Assembly: GCA_025360745.1 (NCBI GenBank)
Contig: JANYBP010000033.1
Location: 1 to 64,000, forward strand
Length of the DNA stretch: 64,000 nucleotides
Origin: a bacterium
GTDB taxonomy: Bacteria > Verrucomicrobiota > Kiritimatiellia > CAIKKV01 > CAIYGI01
Direction: 5' to 3'
Position numbers and translations under genes: made by a program
Part shown: positions 52,374-62,289 of the stretch, in pieces
How the letters are laid out: each line of letters opens with the position of its first letter
Position numbering within the stretch: the first letter of the stretch is position 1
The notes under the pieces: model-generated
Database searches by the model: none
Told to the model about the DNA's origin: nothing
The model's input: the letters and a program-made list of their open reading frames with translations, nothing else

Positions 52374-54305
52374 ATGCTTATTCTGATCGCTGAAGACGAC
52401 TTAACGTCACGCACCATCCTGGCGGAGGTGTTGAAGAAATGCGGCCACGAAGTGGTGACGGCGGTCAACGGCGCCGAAGCCTGGCGGGTCATGCAGCGGC
52501 CCGATGCGCCACGGCTGGCGATCCTCGACTGGCTCATGCCGGAAATTAACGGCGTGGACGTTTGCCTGCGTGTACGCGCGGCGCAGCTCTGCCAGCCGCC
52601 CTACATCATCATGCTGACCAGCAAGGGCGAGAAAGCCGACATCATCGCCGGGCTCGATGCCGGGGCCAACGATTATCTGGTGAAGCCGTTCGACGCCGTG
52701 GAAATCCGCGCCCGGGTCGACGTCGGCCGCCGCATGATCGAGATGCAGTCCGCCTCGCGGGACGACAACGCCGAACGCAGACGGACCGAGTCGGAACGCG
52801 AAAGGCTCGCCGTGGCCATCGAACAACTGGCGGAAATCGTCGTCATCACCGACCAGAACGGCGCGATTCAGTACGTCAACCCGGCCTTCGAGAGCGTGAC
52901 CGGCTTCACCCGCGCCGAGGCCATCGGCCAGAATTCGCGCATCTTAAAAAGCGGCGAGCAGGACGAGGCGTTCTATCGCGGCATGTGGGAAACCATTTCC
53001 GGCGGAAAAACCTGGCAGGGCCACTTCGTAAACCGCAAGAAAAACGGCTCGCTCTACACCGAGGAGGCGACGATCTCGCCGGTGCGCGACGCCACGGGCG
53101 TGGTCGCGCATTACGTCGCCGTCAAGCGCGACATCACCGAGCAGCTGGGGCTGGAGACGCAATTGGCGCAGGCGCAGAAGATGGAGTCCGTCGGGCAACT
53201 GGCGGGCGGCGTGGCCCACGACTTCAACAACATTTTGCAGACCATCCTGGGCAACGCGCAACTGGCCGCCGAACAGACGAAACCGACCGATCCGCTGCGG
53301 CTCGACCTGGAGGAGATTCAAAACGCGACCAGGCACGCCGCCGATCTTACCCGTCAATTGCTGGCCTTCGCCAGCAAAGAGGCGATCACGCCCATGACGC
53401 TCGACTTGAACGAAACCGTGGAAGGCATCATCAAATTGTTGCGCCGCCTGATCGGCGAAAACATCGAATTGCTCTGGTCACCGCTTACGAAACTGTGGCC
53501 GATCAAGATGGATCCCAGCCAGGTCGAACAGATACTGGCCAACCTGTGCGTCAACGCGCGCGACGCCATCAACGGCACCGGCGCGGTGCATATCGCGACG
53601 GAAAACGTCCATGTTGACGAACTCCAGGCGGCGCGCTACGAAAATTTTCTTCCCGGCGACTATGTCCTGCTGCTGGTCAGCGATACCGGCTGCGGCATGG
53701 ACAAGGAGACGCAAGGCCGGATCTTCGAGCCGTTTTTCACGACCAAGGACGCGGGCAAGGGCACCGGCCTGGGACTGGCCACCGTGTACGGCATCGTCCG
53801 TCAAAACCGCGGCCATATCGGCGTTTACAGCGAGCCGGGCAAGGGCACGACCTTCCGCATCCACCTGCCGCGGCACCTGGGCTCGGAAGCGGCGCAGCTC
53901 GCGGAAAGTCCGGCCATGAAACCGGACGTGCGCGGAACCGAGACGGTGCTGCTGGTGGAGGACAATACCACCGTTCTGAACATGATCGAACGCATGCTGC
54001 TGGGATTGGGCTATACCGTGCTGGCGGCCGGCACGCCGGAGGCGGCCCTGCGCATCACGGAAGAACACACCGGCGAGATTCAACTGCTGGTGACCGACGT
54101 CGTCATGCCCCATATGAACGGCCGCGAACTGGCGGCGCGGCTCAAGGCCGACAATCCGCGACTCAAATGCCTCTTCATGTCCGGCTTCACGGCGGACATC
54201 ATCTCGCGCCATGGCGTGCTGGAAAAAGGCGCCCCTTTCATCCAGAAGCCGTTTGTGCTGGCGGTGCTGGCCGTCAAGATACGGGAAGCGCTGGCGAATG
54301 CGTGA
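52374..54305 (+). CDS. Hybrid histidine kinase, REC-PAS-HisKA-HATPase-REC
   Basis: The 643-residue protein repeats the architecture of the 46492 gene: receiver 1 (Asp52 in '[17 protein letters not shown]', 'YLVKPF'), PAS ('[20 protein letters not shown]'), HisKA (His282 in '[20 protein letters not shown]'), HATPase_c ('[19 protein letters not shown]', '[20 protein letters not shown]') and receiver 2 ('[18 protein letters not shown]'). Shared strings such as '[19 protein letters not shown]' show recent duplication, but its first receiver is of a different type. It starts 13 bases after the HPt protein and closes the cluster. Confidence 0.93.
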   Translation: MLILIAEDDLTSRTILAEVLKKCGHEVVTAVNGAEAWRVMQRPDAPRLAILDWLMPEINGVDVCLRVRAAQLCQPPYIIMLTSKGEKADIIAGLDAGANDYLVKPFDAVEIRARVDVGRRMIEMQSASRDDNAERRRTESERERLAVAIEQLAEIVVITDQNGAIQYVNPAFESVTGFTRAEAIGQNSRILKSGEQDEAFYRGMWETISGGKTWQGHFVNRKKNGSLYTEEATISPVRDATGVVAHYVAVKRDITEQLGLETQLAQAQKMESVGQLAGGVAHDFNNILQTILGNAQLAAEQTKPTDPLRLDLEEIQNATRHAADLTRQLLAFASKEAITPMTLDLNETVEGIIKLLRRLIGENIELLWSPLTKLWPIKMDPSQVEQILANLCVNARDAINGTGAVHIATENVHVDELQAARYENFLPGDYVLLLVSDTGCGMDKETQGRIFEPFFTTKDAGKGTGLGLATVYGIVRQNRGHIGVYSEPGKGTTFRIHLPRHLGSEAAQLAESPAMKPDVRGTETVLLVEDNTTVLNMIERMLLGLGYTVLAAGTPEAALRITEEHTGEIQLLVTDVVMPHMNGRELAARLKADNPRLKCLFMSGFTADIISRHGVLEKGAPFIQKPFVLAVLAVKIREALANA

Positions 54306-54432
54306 GACGATTCTGGCTTGAAACCCGCCGCCTCCCCTGCTATCGTCGGCGTTTTGACCAAACCGCTTCGCGAACGCCGGACGCATGGGCGGCGCGGGGT
54401 TGAAACGGATACAGCAGTCCAAGGAGCACGCG

Positions 54433-57400
54433 ATGTCCAAGAAGATGATCATGGTCGACGGCAACACGGCGGCGGGAACCATAGCGCATGCCACAAACGA
54501 AATCTGCGCGATTTACCCGATTACGCCCTCCTCCCCGATGGGCGAGCTGGCGGACGAACGCAGCGCCAACGGAATCAAGAACATCTGGGGCTCCGTGCCC
54601 GCGGTCATCGAACTGCAGTCGGAAGGCGGCGCCGCCGGCGCCCTGCATGGCTCGCTGGCGGCCGGCGCCCTGACGACGACCTTCACGGCGTCCCAGGGTC
54701 TGCTGCTGATGATTCCGAACATGTACAAGATCGCCGGCGAACTCACCAGCACGGTCTTTCACGTCACCGCCCGCGCGCTGGCCTGCCAGGGTTTGTCCAT
54801 CTTCGGCGATCACTCGGATATCATGGCCTGCCGCCAGACGGGCTTCGCCATGCTGGCCGCCAACAGCGTCCAGGAGGCCATGGACATGGCGCTCGTGGCC
54901 CAGGCCGCCACGCTCAACAGCCGCATGCCATTCCTGCATTTCTTCGACGGCTTCCGCACCTCGCACGAGGTGCAGAAGATCGAGGAGGTGGACTTCGAGA
55001 CGATCAGGGCCATGATCGACGACGAGCTCGTGCGCGCCCACCGCGCCCGCGGCCTTTCGCCCGATCACCCGGCCGTGCGCGGCACCGCCCAGAACCCGGA
55101 CGTCTACTTCCAGGGCCGCGAAACGGTCAACCGCTACGTCGCCGCCACACCCGGCATTGTCCAGGCGCAGATGGACAAGTTCGCCAAGCTCACCGGCCGC
55201 GCCTACAAACTTTTCGAATATGTCGGCGCCCCGGACGCCGAACGCGTGATCGTGATCATGGGTTCCGGCGCCGAGACGACGCACGAGACCGTCGAGGCGC
55301 TGGCCGCCCAGGGCCAGAAGGTCGGCCTGCTCAAGGTGCGCCTCTATCGTCCCTTCGACGTCAGGGCCTTCGTCGCCGCGCTGCCCGCGACGGTGCGCGA
55401 AATCGCCGTGCTCGATCGCACCAAGGAGCCCGGCGCGATCGGCGAGCCGCTCTACACCGACGTCCGCACGGCGATCGGCGAAGCCCAGTCGGAAGGCTGG
55501 ATGCAGAACAAGTTCTATCCCGTCGTGATCGGCGGACGCTACGGCCTCGGCTCGAAGGAATTCACCCCCGCCATGTGCAAGGGTGTCTTCGACAATCTGA
55601 CCTCGAAGAACCGCAAGAACCACTTCACGGTCGGCATCGAGGACGACGTGACGCACACCTCGATCGCCTACGATCCCGCCTGGCAGACGGCCCACAAGGA
55701 TCGCGTCGAGTGCATGTTCTACGGCCTGGGCTCGGACGGCACCGTCGGCGCCAACAAGAACTCCATCAAGATCATCGGCGACGACACGGCCAACTACGCG
55801 CAGGGCTATTTTGTCTACGACTCGAAAAAGGCCGGCGCGCTGACCGTTTCGCATCTGCGCTTCGGGCCGCAACTGATCCGCAGCCCGTATCTCTGCACGC
55901 AGGCCGATTTTATCGCCTGCCACAACTTCTCGTTCATCGCGAAATACGACATGCTGAGCGGCGCCAAACCCGGCGCGGTCTTTCTGCTGGCCAGCCCGTA
56001 CAACGCGCGGGACGTCTGGTCGCACCTGCCCGACGAGTTTGCCGCACAGATGATCGCCAAACGTATCCGTTTCTACGTCATCGACGCCAACCGCCTGGCC
56101 CAGGAATTGGGCCTCGGAGCGCGCATCAACACCATCATGCAGACCTGTTTCTTCGCGATTTCCGGCGTCCTGCCGCAAAGCGAGGCCATCGCGGGACTCA
56201 AGAAGGCCATCAAGAAAACCTACGGGCGCAAGGGCGAAGATGTCGTCAAACAAAATTTCCAGGCCGTGGATGCCGCCGTCGCCGCCATGGAGGAAGTGAA
56301 ATATCCCGCCAAGCCCGCCGGCTTGAGCAAAATGCCGCCGGTGGTGCCGGCCTCCGCGCCGGAATTCGTGCGCACCGTGACCGCCACCTTGATGCGGCAA
56401 AAGGGCGACACGCTGCCCGTCAGCAGCATTCCCGAGGACGGCACCTGGCCGACCGGCACCACGCAGTTCGAAAAGCGCGACATCGCCGTGGAAATCCCCT
56501 ACTGGAGCCCGGAACTGTGCATTCAGTGCGGCCAGTGCTCGCTGGTCTGCCCGCATGCCGCGATCCGCATCAAGGCCTATGAAGCCAAGGCGCTCGCCGC
56601 GGCGCCCGACGGCTTCCGCTCGGTGGACGCCAAGGGCAAGGAATTTGCCGGCCTGAAGTTCACCGTGCAGGCCGCCCCCGAGGATTGCACCGGCTGCGGC
56701 GTCTGCGTCGCCGCCTGCCCGGCCCGCGAAAAGGACCCAGCCACCAAGCAGGAGACCGGACGACGGGCCATCAACATGGGTTCGCAGCTCGATGTCCGCG
56801 AACATGAGGCGGAAAACTTCGCCTTCTTCCTGGACCTGCCGGAAACGGACCGCAAACTGGTCAATACGGCCACGGTCAAGGGCAGTCAGCTCTGCCGTCC
56901 GCTCTTCGAGTTCTCCGGCGCCTGCGCGGGCTGCGGCGAGACGCCCTACGTCAAGCTGCTCACGCAACTTTTCGGCGACCGCATGCTGATCGCCAACGCC
57001 ACCGGCTGCTCTTCGATCTACGGCGCCAACCTGCCGACCACGCCCTATACGAAACGGGCCGACGGACGCGGCCCGGCCTGGAGTAATTCGCTCTTCGAGG
57101 ATAACGCCGAGTTCGGCTACGGCATGCGCCTGGCCGTGGACAAGTTTTACGCCCAGGCTGTCGAACTGCTCGACCGCTTGATCGAAGGCGCCTGCCCGTC
57201 CCGCAAGGACCAGAGCGATTTCTTCAAGGCCGTACGCAACGCCGACCAGTCCACACAGGCCGGGATCGAGGAACAGCGCGAACGGGTGCTGGAACTGAAG
57301 CGGAAACTCGCCGCCTGCGGCGATGAAATTTGCAAGCAGCTCATGCCCCTCGCGGACTACCTGGTGCGCAAGTCGGTCTGGGTGCTCGGCGGCGACGGCT

Positions 57401-58044
57401 GGGCCTACGACATCGGCTACGGCGGACTGGATCATGTGCTGGCTTCCGGCCGACGCATCAAACTGCTGGTGCTCGACACCGAGGTCTACTCCAACACCGG
57501 CGGACAGGCTTCCAAGTCCACCCCCATGGGCGCCGTCGCGCGCTTCGCGGCGGGCGGCAAGCAGTCCATGAAGAAAGACCTGGGCATGATCAGCATGACC
57601 TACGGCAACATCTACGTGGCCCAGATCGCCATGGGCGCCAATCCGGCGCAGGCCGTCAAGGCCTTCACGGAAGCCGAGGCTTACGACGGGCCGGCCTTGA
57701 TCGTCGCCTACTCGCACTGCATCGCCCACGGTTTCGATCTGGTGGACGGCATGCAGCACCAGCGCGACGCGGTGGCCTCCGGTCACTTCCCGCTCTATCG
57801 TTTCAATCCGGAGCTTTCAAAAGTCGGCAAGAATCCGCTGACCATCGACAGCAAGGCGCCCACCATGCTCTACAGCGAGCATGCGATGAAGGAAAACCGC
57901 TTCCGCGAACTGAAGAAGGCCAACGCCGCCGAGTCCGACCGGCTGATGGCGCAGGCCAACACCATGATCGCGGCCAAATACGACCTGCTGACCAAGCTGG
58001 CCGCCCTGCCACCCTGCAAGGGACCGGAGCCCGCGACCAAGTAG
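54433..58044 (+). CDS. nifJ: Pyruvate:ferredoxin (flavodoxin) oxidoreductase
   Basis: The 1203-residue single-chain enzyme oxidises pyruvate with CoA to acetyl-CoA and CO2, reducing ferredoxin. Domain order is normal: N-terminal pyrimidine-binding part ('IYPITPSSPMGELADE'), domain II ('PDAERVIVIMGSGAETTHET'), the gamma-like domain, two [4Fe-4S] motifs ('CIQCGQCSLVCPHAAI', 'CTGCGVCVAACPAREK'), the proximal-cluster motif 'ACAGCGETPYVK' and the TPP-binding domain ('GGDGWAYDIGYGGLDHVLAS', 'EVYSNTGGQASKSTPMG'). 'AAGGAG' precedes the ATG at 54433 by eight bases; the track extension is untranslated. It implies anaerobic or fermentative carbon metabolism. Confidence 0.97.
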   Translation: MSKKMIMVDGNTAAGTIAHATNEICAIYPITPSSPMGELADERSANGIKNIWGSVPAVIELQSEGGAAGALHGSLAAGALTTTFTASQGLLLMIPNMYKIAGELTSTVFHVTARALACQGLSIFGDHSDIMACRQTGFAMLAANSVQEAMDMALVAQAATLNSRMPFLHFFDGFRTSHEVQKIEEVDFETIRAMIDDELVRAHRARGLSPDHPAVRGTAQNPDVYFQGRETVNRYVAATPGIVQAQMDKFAKLTGRAYKLFEYVGAPDAERVIVIMGSGAETTHETVEALAAQGQKVGLLKVRLYRPFDVRAFVAALPATVREIAVLDRTKEPGAIGEPLYTDVRTAIGEAQSEGWMQNKFYPVVIGGRYGLGSKEFTPAMCKGVFDNLTSKNRKNHFTVGIEDDVTHTSIAYDPAWQTAHKDRVECMFYGLGSDGTVGANKNSIKIIGDDTANYAQGYFVYDSKKAGALTVSHLRFGPQLIRSPYLCTQADFIACHNFSFIAKYDMLSGAKPGAVFLLASPYNARDVWSHLPDEFAAQMIAKRIRFYVIDANRLAQELGLGARINTIMQTCFFAISGVLPQSEAIAGLKKAIKKTYGRKGEDVVKQNFQAVDAAVAAMEEVKYPAKPAGLSKMPPVVPASAPEFVRTVTATLMRQKGDTLPVSSIPEDGTWPTGTTQFEKRDIAVEIPYWSPELCIQCGQCSLVCPHAAIRIKAYEAKALAAAPDGFRSVDAKGKEFAGLKFTVQAAPEDCTGCGVCVAACPAREKDPATKQETGRRAINMGSQLDVREHEAENFAFFLDLPETDRKLVNTATVKGSQLCRPLFEFSGACAGCGETPYVKLLTQLFGDRMLIANATGCSSIYGANLPTTPYTKRADGRGPAWSNSLFEDNAEFGYGMRLAVDKFYAQAVELLDRLIEGACPSRKDQSDFFKAVRNADQSTQAGIEEQRERVLELKRKLAACGDEICKQLMPLADYLVRKSVWVLGGDGWAYDIGYGGLDHVLASGRRIKLLVLDTEVYSNTGGQASKSTPMGAVARFAAGGKQSMKKDLGMISMTYGNIYVAQIAMGANPAQAVKAFTEAEAYDGPALIVAYSHCIAHGFDLVDGMQHQRDAVASGHFPLYRFNPELSKVGKNPLTIDSKAPTMLYSEHAMKENRFRELKKANAAESDRLMAQANTMIAAKYDLLTKLAALPPCKGPEPATK

Positions 58045-58399
58045 TCGGTGCAGGTCCAACAGTCGCAGTCGGTGAACCGCAGATTGACGAATTATGAATT
58101 CAGAATCATGAAGCAAAAGTCCCGCGCGAAAAGGCGGGCCAACTTCATGCGTCTGCGGTTCGGTATTCGTCAATCTAAGGTTCACATGCAATAAGCCGTT
58201 GTTTCTCTGTGCTCTTTGCGATCTTTTGCGGCAACTACGGTTGTTCCTCGAAATTACCCGGAAGAATCTGCATTCTGGCTTCTGAATTCTGTCTACTGAC
58301 TTCCTGTTTATCCACTTTACATGACCACGGGCGGTGCGATGGCGTTGACGGGACGGGCGGCGTTGCCTATGCTGACCGCATCAGAAACGGAGCACGATT
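58045..58399. other. 355-base gap between nifJ and thiC without a gene
   Basis: No convincing coding frame is present. It holds the nested inverted repeat (58072-58185) and, at 58272-58306, a relative of the pirin-tag hairpin family ('ATTCTGGCTTCTGAATTCTG'). I looked for the conserved blocks of a TPP riboswitch ahead of thiC ('CTGAGA', 'ACCTGATC') and did not find them. 'GGAG' eight bases before 58400 is the thiC ribosome binding site. Confidence 0.6.
58072..58185. repeat. 114-base nested inverted repeat after nifJ
   Basis: The outer arms 58072-58092 ('GTGAACCGCAGATTGACGAA...') and 58165-58185 are complementary at 19 of 21 positions. Inside are 'ATGAAG/CTTCAT' (58108-58113 and 58143-58148) and 'CCCGC/GCGGG' (58121-58125 and 58134-58138) around 'GCGAAAAG'. 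The whole can fold as one long hairpin. It may end nifJ transcription or be a small dispersed palindromic element. Confidence 0.6.
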
Positions 58400-59692
58400 A
58401 TGACGCAATTGGAAGCGGCCGGCGCGGGACGTATTACGCGCGAAATGACGGCGGTGGCGGCGGCGGAAGGCCTGCCGGTCGAAGTGGTGCGGGATGAACT
58501 GGCGGCGGGGCGCGCGGTCGTGCCGGCCAATCCGGGCCATGCCGGCGTGCGGCCGGTCGGCGTCGGACGACGCTTTTGCACCAAGGTCAATGCCAACCTG
58601 GGCCGCTCGCCCGAACAATCCGAAGCCGGCGGGGAGCTGCGCAAACTGGGCGTGGCGCTGGACGCCGGGGCCGATGTGGTGATGGACCTGAGCGTGGGAC
58701 CCGACCTGCGCGCGATTCGCCAGGCCATGCTCTCCGCCAGCCCCGTGCCTCTCGGAACGGTGCCGGTTTACGAGGCGGTTTCTCGGCTGTCGGACGATCT
58801 TCCCGTGCTCGACACCGATCTCCTGATGACCGTGATTCGCGAGCAGGCGGAACAGGGGGTTGACTTTATGACCCTGCACGCCGGTTTGCTGCGCCGCCAT
58901 CTGCCGGCCGCGCTGAGCCGGATCATGGGCATCGTCAGCCGCGGCGGCGCGATCATGGCCGAGTGGATGTCCGTCCACCAGGCCGAGAATCCGCTCTTCG
59001 AGCGCTGGGACGAAGTCTTGGCGATTTGCCGCAGACACGATGTTACAGTTTCACTGGGCGACGGCCTGCGCCCGGGCTGCCTGGCGGATGCCGGCGATGC
59101 CGCCCAGTTCGGCGAACTGGAGGTGCTCGGCGATCTCGTGCGGCGCTGCCGCAAGGCGGGCGTGCAGGTGATGGTCGAAGGCCCCGGCCATGTCCCCTTC
59201 AACCAGATCCGCGATCAAATGGAGCGCGAACAAACCGTCTGCGACGGCGCGCCTTTCTACGTGCTCGGACCGGTGGTGACGGACATCGCCCCCGGTTACG
59301 ATCACATCACCTCCGCCATCGGCGCCACCGCCGCGGCCTGCTACGGCGCGTCGTTGCTTTGCTACGTCACCCCGGCCGAGCACCTCGGCCTGCCGAACGA
59401 GGCGGAGGTCCGCCAGGGGGTCGTCGCGCACCGCATCGCGGCGCACGCGGGCGATCTGGCGCGCGGCCTGCCCGGCGCGCGCTCGCGCGACGACGCTATT
59501 TCCCGCGCCCGCGTGGCGCTCGACTGGGAAGGGCAGTTCGCGCTGGCGATCGATGGACGGCATGCCCGCGAACGCTATCTGCAAACTCGCGTTTGCGCCC
59601 CGGAGGACGCCGATCATTGTTCCATGTGCGGACGCGCCTTCTGCGCGATCCGCACAACGCGGCGCATCCGTGAGAGAAAATCAGCGGAATAG
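58400..59692 (+). CDS. thiC: Phosphomethylpyrimidine synthase
   Basis: ThiC is the radical-SAM enzyme that rearranges aminoimidazole ribotide into the HMP-phosphate moiety of thiamine. The 430-residue protein has the family blocks 'KVNANLGRSPE', 'ADVVMDLSVGPDLRAIRQ', 'HAGLLRRHLPAALSRIMGIV', 'SRGGAIMAEWM', 'EGPGHVPFNQIRDQM', 'ITSAIGATAAACYGASLLCY' and the C-terminal cluster motif 'CSMCGRAFC'. It is the short form without the plant/proteobacterial N-terminal extension. No other thiamine gene adjoins and no TPP riboswitch is visible. Confidence 0.95.
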   Translation: MTQLEAAGAGRITREMTAVAAAEGLPVEVVRDELAAGRAVVPANPGHAGVRPVGVGRRFCTKVNANLGRSPEQSEAGGELRKLGVALDAGADVVMDLSVGPDLRAIRQAMLSASPVPLGTVPVYEAVSRLSDDLPVLDTDLLMTVIREQAEQGVDFMTLHAGLLRRHLPAALSRIMGIVSRGGAIMAEWMSVHQAENPLFERWDEVLAICRRHDVTVSLGDGLRPGCLADAGDAAQFGELEVLGDLVRRCRKAGVQVMVEGPGHVPFNQIRDQMEREQTVCDGAPFYVLGPVVTDIAPGYDHITSAIGATAAACYGASLLCYVTPAEHLGLPNEAEVRQGVVAHRIAAHAGDLARGLPGARSRDDAISRARVALDWEGQFALAIDGRHARERYLQTRVCAPEDADHCSMCGRAFCAIRTTRRIRERKSAE

Positions 59693-59708
59693 GCTGAAGC
59701 CTGTTAGG
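59690..59708 (-). repeat. Inverted copy of the 'CAGCCTTCAGCCTAAA' repeat after thiC
   Basis: 'AGGCTGAAGCCTGTTAGG' just after the thiC stop is the reverse complement, with one mismatch, of 'CCTAACAGCCTTCAGCCT' upstream of rhaA. It faces the direct copy at 59763, so the thiC-mazG spacer can fold into a hairpin. Confidence 0.5.
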
Positions 59709-59762
59709 AAAAGCACGCATAATACGGGTATATTTTAAAACGCGGTTTTTGTGTTTGCCTGA

Positions 59763-59786
59763 CAGCCTTCAGCCTAAACAACCTGA
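59763..59786 (+). repeat. Interspersed 'CAGCCTTCAGCCTAAAC' repeat, copy 3
   Basis: 'CAGCCTTCAGCCTAAACAAC' plus CTGA ends ten bases before the mazG GTG. It shares its first 17 bases with the copy before rhaA. Confidence 0.6.
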
Positions 59787-59796
59787 GAATTCATAA

Positions 59797-60588
59797 GTGA
59801 ACACCACCCCCACCCGACCGCTTGACGAACTGCTCGAAATCATGCGCCGCCTGCGCGCGCCCGGGGGCTGTCCCTGGGATCGCGAGCAGACGCTCGACAC
59901 GCTCAAGCCGTTTCTGATCGAAGAGTGCTACGAGTTAATCGACGCCATCGAGTCGGGCGATCCCTCGCGCCACGAGGAGGAACTGGGCGATATCCTGTTG
60001 CAGGTGATTTTCCAGACCCAACTGCGCACGGAGGCGGGGCAGTTCGATTTCGACGACGTCGCGCGCCGCCTGGCCGAAAAACTGATCCGGCGCCATCCGC
60101 ACGTTTTCGCCGCCGCATCGGTCGCCGACAGCGCGGATGTGCTGCGCAACTGGGAAAAGATCAAGGCCGTGGAAAAAAAAGGCGAACGCAAGTCGGCCGT
60201 GGACGGCGTGCCGCGCCACCTGCCGTCGCTGATGAAGGCGCATCAGGTGCAGACCCGCGCGGCGCGGGTGGGTTTCGACTGGTCGGCCGTGCATGACGTG
60301 GTGGCCAAGATCGACGAGGAACTGGCCGAGGTCAAGGCCGCGTTGAAAGCCGGCGACCGCGAACATGTGGCCGAGGAAATCGGCGACCTGCTCTTCTCCG
60401 TGGTCAACCTGAGCCGCTTCCAGAAACTGCAGGCCGAGGAATTACTGTCTGCCACCGTCGCCAAATTTGTGCGGCGCTTCCACGCCGTGGAACAACGCCT
60501 GCAAGCCCGCTCCCGGCGCATGCAGGACTGCACCCTCGCCGAAATGGACGCCGAGTGGAACGCGGTCAAGGCGGAAGAGCAGCGGTAG
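59797..60588 (+). CDS. mazG: Nucleoside triphosphate pyrophosphohydrolase MazG
   Basis: The 263-residue protein has two tandem MazG domains. The first has 'LRAPGGCPWDREQTLDTLKP' and the metal-binding 'EECYELIDAIESGD' with 'EELGDILLQVIFQ'; the second has 'KIDEELAEVKAALKAGD' and 'EEIGDLLFSVVNLSR'. It hydrolyses NTPs/dNTPs to monophosphates plus pyrophosphate, sanitising pools or lowering (p)ppGpp levels. It begins with GTG at 59797 next to a copy of the intergenic repeat. It is convergent with the SpoIIE gene, six bases apart. Confidence 0.94.
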   Translation: MNTTPTRPLDELLEIMRRLRAPGGCPWDREQTLDTLKPFLIEECYELIDAIESGDPSRHEEELGDILLQVIFQTQLRTEAGQFDFDDVARRLAEKLIRRHPHVFAAASVADSADVLRNWEKIKAVEKKGERKSAVDGVPRHLPSLMKAHQVQTRAARVGFDWSAVHDVVAKIDEELAEVKAALKAGDREHVAEEIGDLLFSVVNLSRFQKLQAEELLSATVAKFVRRFHAVEQRLQARSRRMQDCTLAEMDAEWNAVKAEEQR

Positions 60589-60594
60589 CGGTTT

Positions 60595-62265
60595 CTACAG
60601 ACGCACGATTTCCAGGCCCACCGCGCAGACATCGTCCTCGAACGGACGATCTTCCCCGAAACCGGCGGAATCGGCGACGACTGCGGAGATCCAGGCATCC
60701 AGGGGTAATGCGGCGTGCGATTGCAGGCTGGCGCGCAGACGTTCCACGCCCCATTCTTCGCGCGCGGAATTTTCGGACTCGACCAGTCCATCGGTATAGA
60801 ACAACAGCCGGTCGCCGGCCTGGATGGAATGCGTGGTGGTGACATAGGGGTGGTGCTCACGCACGCCCAGCGCCGGACCGCGCGCGGCGCGATCGAAGAG
60901 CGCTTCAGGCGCGAGCAGCGACGAGTTCAAGCGCAGCGGGGCGGGGTGCCCGGCCAGCGCCATGCGCAACGTGGCCCGATCGAGATCCACAATGGCATAG
61001 ACCGCCGATACGAAGAGATATTCGCCCGAAGGTCGCAAAATGGCGACCAGCGCCTGGTTCAGCCGCGTGAGCAGCGCGCCCGGGTTCTGGGTCATGGCGC
61101 GGTTTTCCTCCAACAGCCCGCGCACGATGGCTGTGACCAGCGCGGCGCGCATGCCGTGCCCCATCACGTCGCACACGAACACGCCGACCGACCGCTCGCC
61201 CAGGGGCTGAACGTGAAAAAAGTCGCCGCCCACGGTGGCGCTGGGCCGGTAGAATCGGGCGCAGCGCAGGGCGGCCTGCTCCGGCGAGGCTGTCGCCGGC
61301 AGACATGGCAGGTGGGTCGGCAGCAGCCCCATCTGCACCTCGCGGGCCATGGTGAGGTCGGCTTCCATCTGCGAGTTGCGTCCGCGCAGTTCTCCGACAT
61401 AGTGCTCCAACTGCTGCTCGGCAAGCCGCCGGGCCGTGACATCGGAAAACGAAAAAACCATGCCCGTGACGGCCTCTTCCGTATCGCGTACGACCGTGGC
61501 GGCCGCCTGAATGTAGACCGAGTCTCCGTTGCCGCGGACCAGAGCCAATTCCCCCGCCCAGCAGCCATGCGTCAGGACTGCGGTTACCGCGTCCTGAATG
61601 TCGTCGGCGGGATCGAAGATCGAGGTAATGATCTGATTGGTGAAAATGTCGGCGCTCTCGGCGCCGAACAGGCGCACGACCGCGGGATTGACGTAGAGCA
61701 GACGGCCCTCGACATCGGCGATCGCCAGTCCGCTGCCGGCGTTTTGCATGGCCACATGTTCGACGCGCAATTGATCCTCGGCCTCTTTGCGCGAGGTGAT
61801 GTCGCGCATGAAAAAACACAGGTGTTCCTGGCCGGAAAGCGTCAGGCGGTTGATGGCGATTTCCGACGGGAAGAGCGAAGCGTCGGCGCGGACGCAGTAG
61901 GCTTGCAGGAGGATAAAACGCGACAGGGCCAGGTTTTCGCGTATCTTGGGCATCAGCGCTTCGTTGGCGCCGGAAATCACGTCCAGGATGCTTAGCCCCC
62001 TCAGTTCCTCGACGGTCAGGTGCAGAAATTGCGCCGCGCGGATATTGGCGTCTTCAATGTGCCCCTGCAGATCGGTGATCAACGCGGCGTCGTAGACATT
62101 CTGCAGGAGTTGCTGAAACTCCCGGCCGCCCAGTCCGGCAGGCGCTTCTTTTGCGGACCGGACACGAATGGATTTGACGGCGCCTCCGGTGGAATGCTGG
62201 GGAAGAACTCCCTCCAGCGCCTCCGGCGGGATTTCCAAGCGCATGGTTTTGGAAAGTTCTTGCAT
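60595..62265 (-). CDS. PAS-PAS-SpoIIE serine/threonine phosphatase
   Basis: The 556-residue protein has two PAS domains (about 50-165: 'ALITDLQGHIEDANIRAAQF'; about 170-285: 'SGLAIADVEGRLLYVNPAVV'), a short coiled coil ('EADLTMAREVQMGLLP') and a PP2C/SpoIIE domain (about 310-556: 'SATVGGDFFHV', 'VGVFVCDVMGHGMRAALVTA', 'LLFYTDGLVE', 'PFEDDVCAVGLE') with the metal-binding Asp residues. Such RsbU-like phosphatases act on anti-sigma antagonists or other Ser-phosphoproteins. No receiver and no anti-sigma partner gene is nearby, so control is likely by PAS ligand or redox state. Confidence 0.92.
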   Translation of the reverse strand: MQELSKTMRLEIPPEALEGVLPQHSTGGAVKSIRVRSAKEAPAGLGGREFQQLLQNVYDAALITDLQGHIEDANIRAAQFLHLTVEELRGLSILDVISGANEALMPKIRENLALSRFILLQAYCVRADASLFPSEIAINRLTLSGQEHLCFFMRDITSRKEAEDQLRVEHVAMQNAGSGLAIADVEGRLLYVNPAVVRLFGAESADIFTNQIITSIFDPADDIQDAVTAVLTHGCWAGELALVRGNGDSVYIQAAATVVRDTEEAVTGMVFSFSDVTARRLAEQQLEHYVGELRGRNSQMEADLTMAREVQMGLLPTHLPCLPATASPEQAALRCARFYRPSATVGGDFFHVQPLGERSVGVFVCDVMGHGMRAALVTAIVRGLLEENRAMTQNPGALLTRLNQALVAILRPSGEYLFVSAVYAIVDLDRATLRMALAGHPAPLRLNSSLLAPEALFDRAARGPALGVREHHPYVTTTHSIQAGDRLLFYTDGLVESENSAREEWGVERLRASLQSHAALPLDAWISAVVADSAGFGEDRPFEDDVCAVGLEIVRL

Positions 62266-62289
62266 GGCGGCGTGGCAGGTGTTCGGTGT

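Noticed and set aside
54340-57786. 1148-residue minus-strand ORF opposite nifJ
   Set aside because: Antisense shadow of a full-length, motif-complete NifJ. It has no recognisable domain and no ribosome binding site of note.
58200-58399. TPP riboswitch upstream of thiC
   Set aside because: The conserved CTGAGA and ACCTGATC-type blocks could not be found, and no regulatory hairpin of the right layout is visible.
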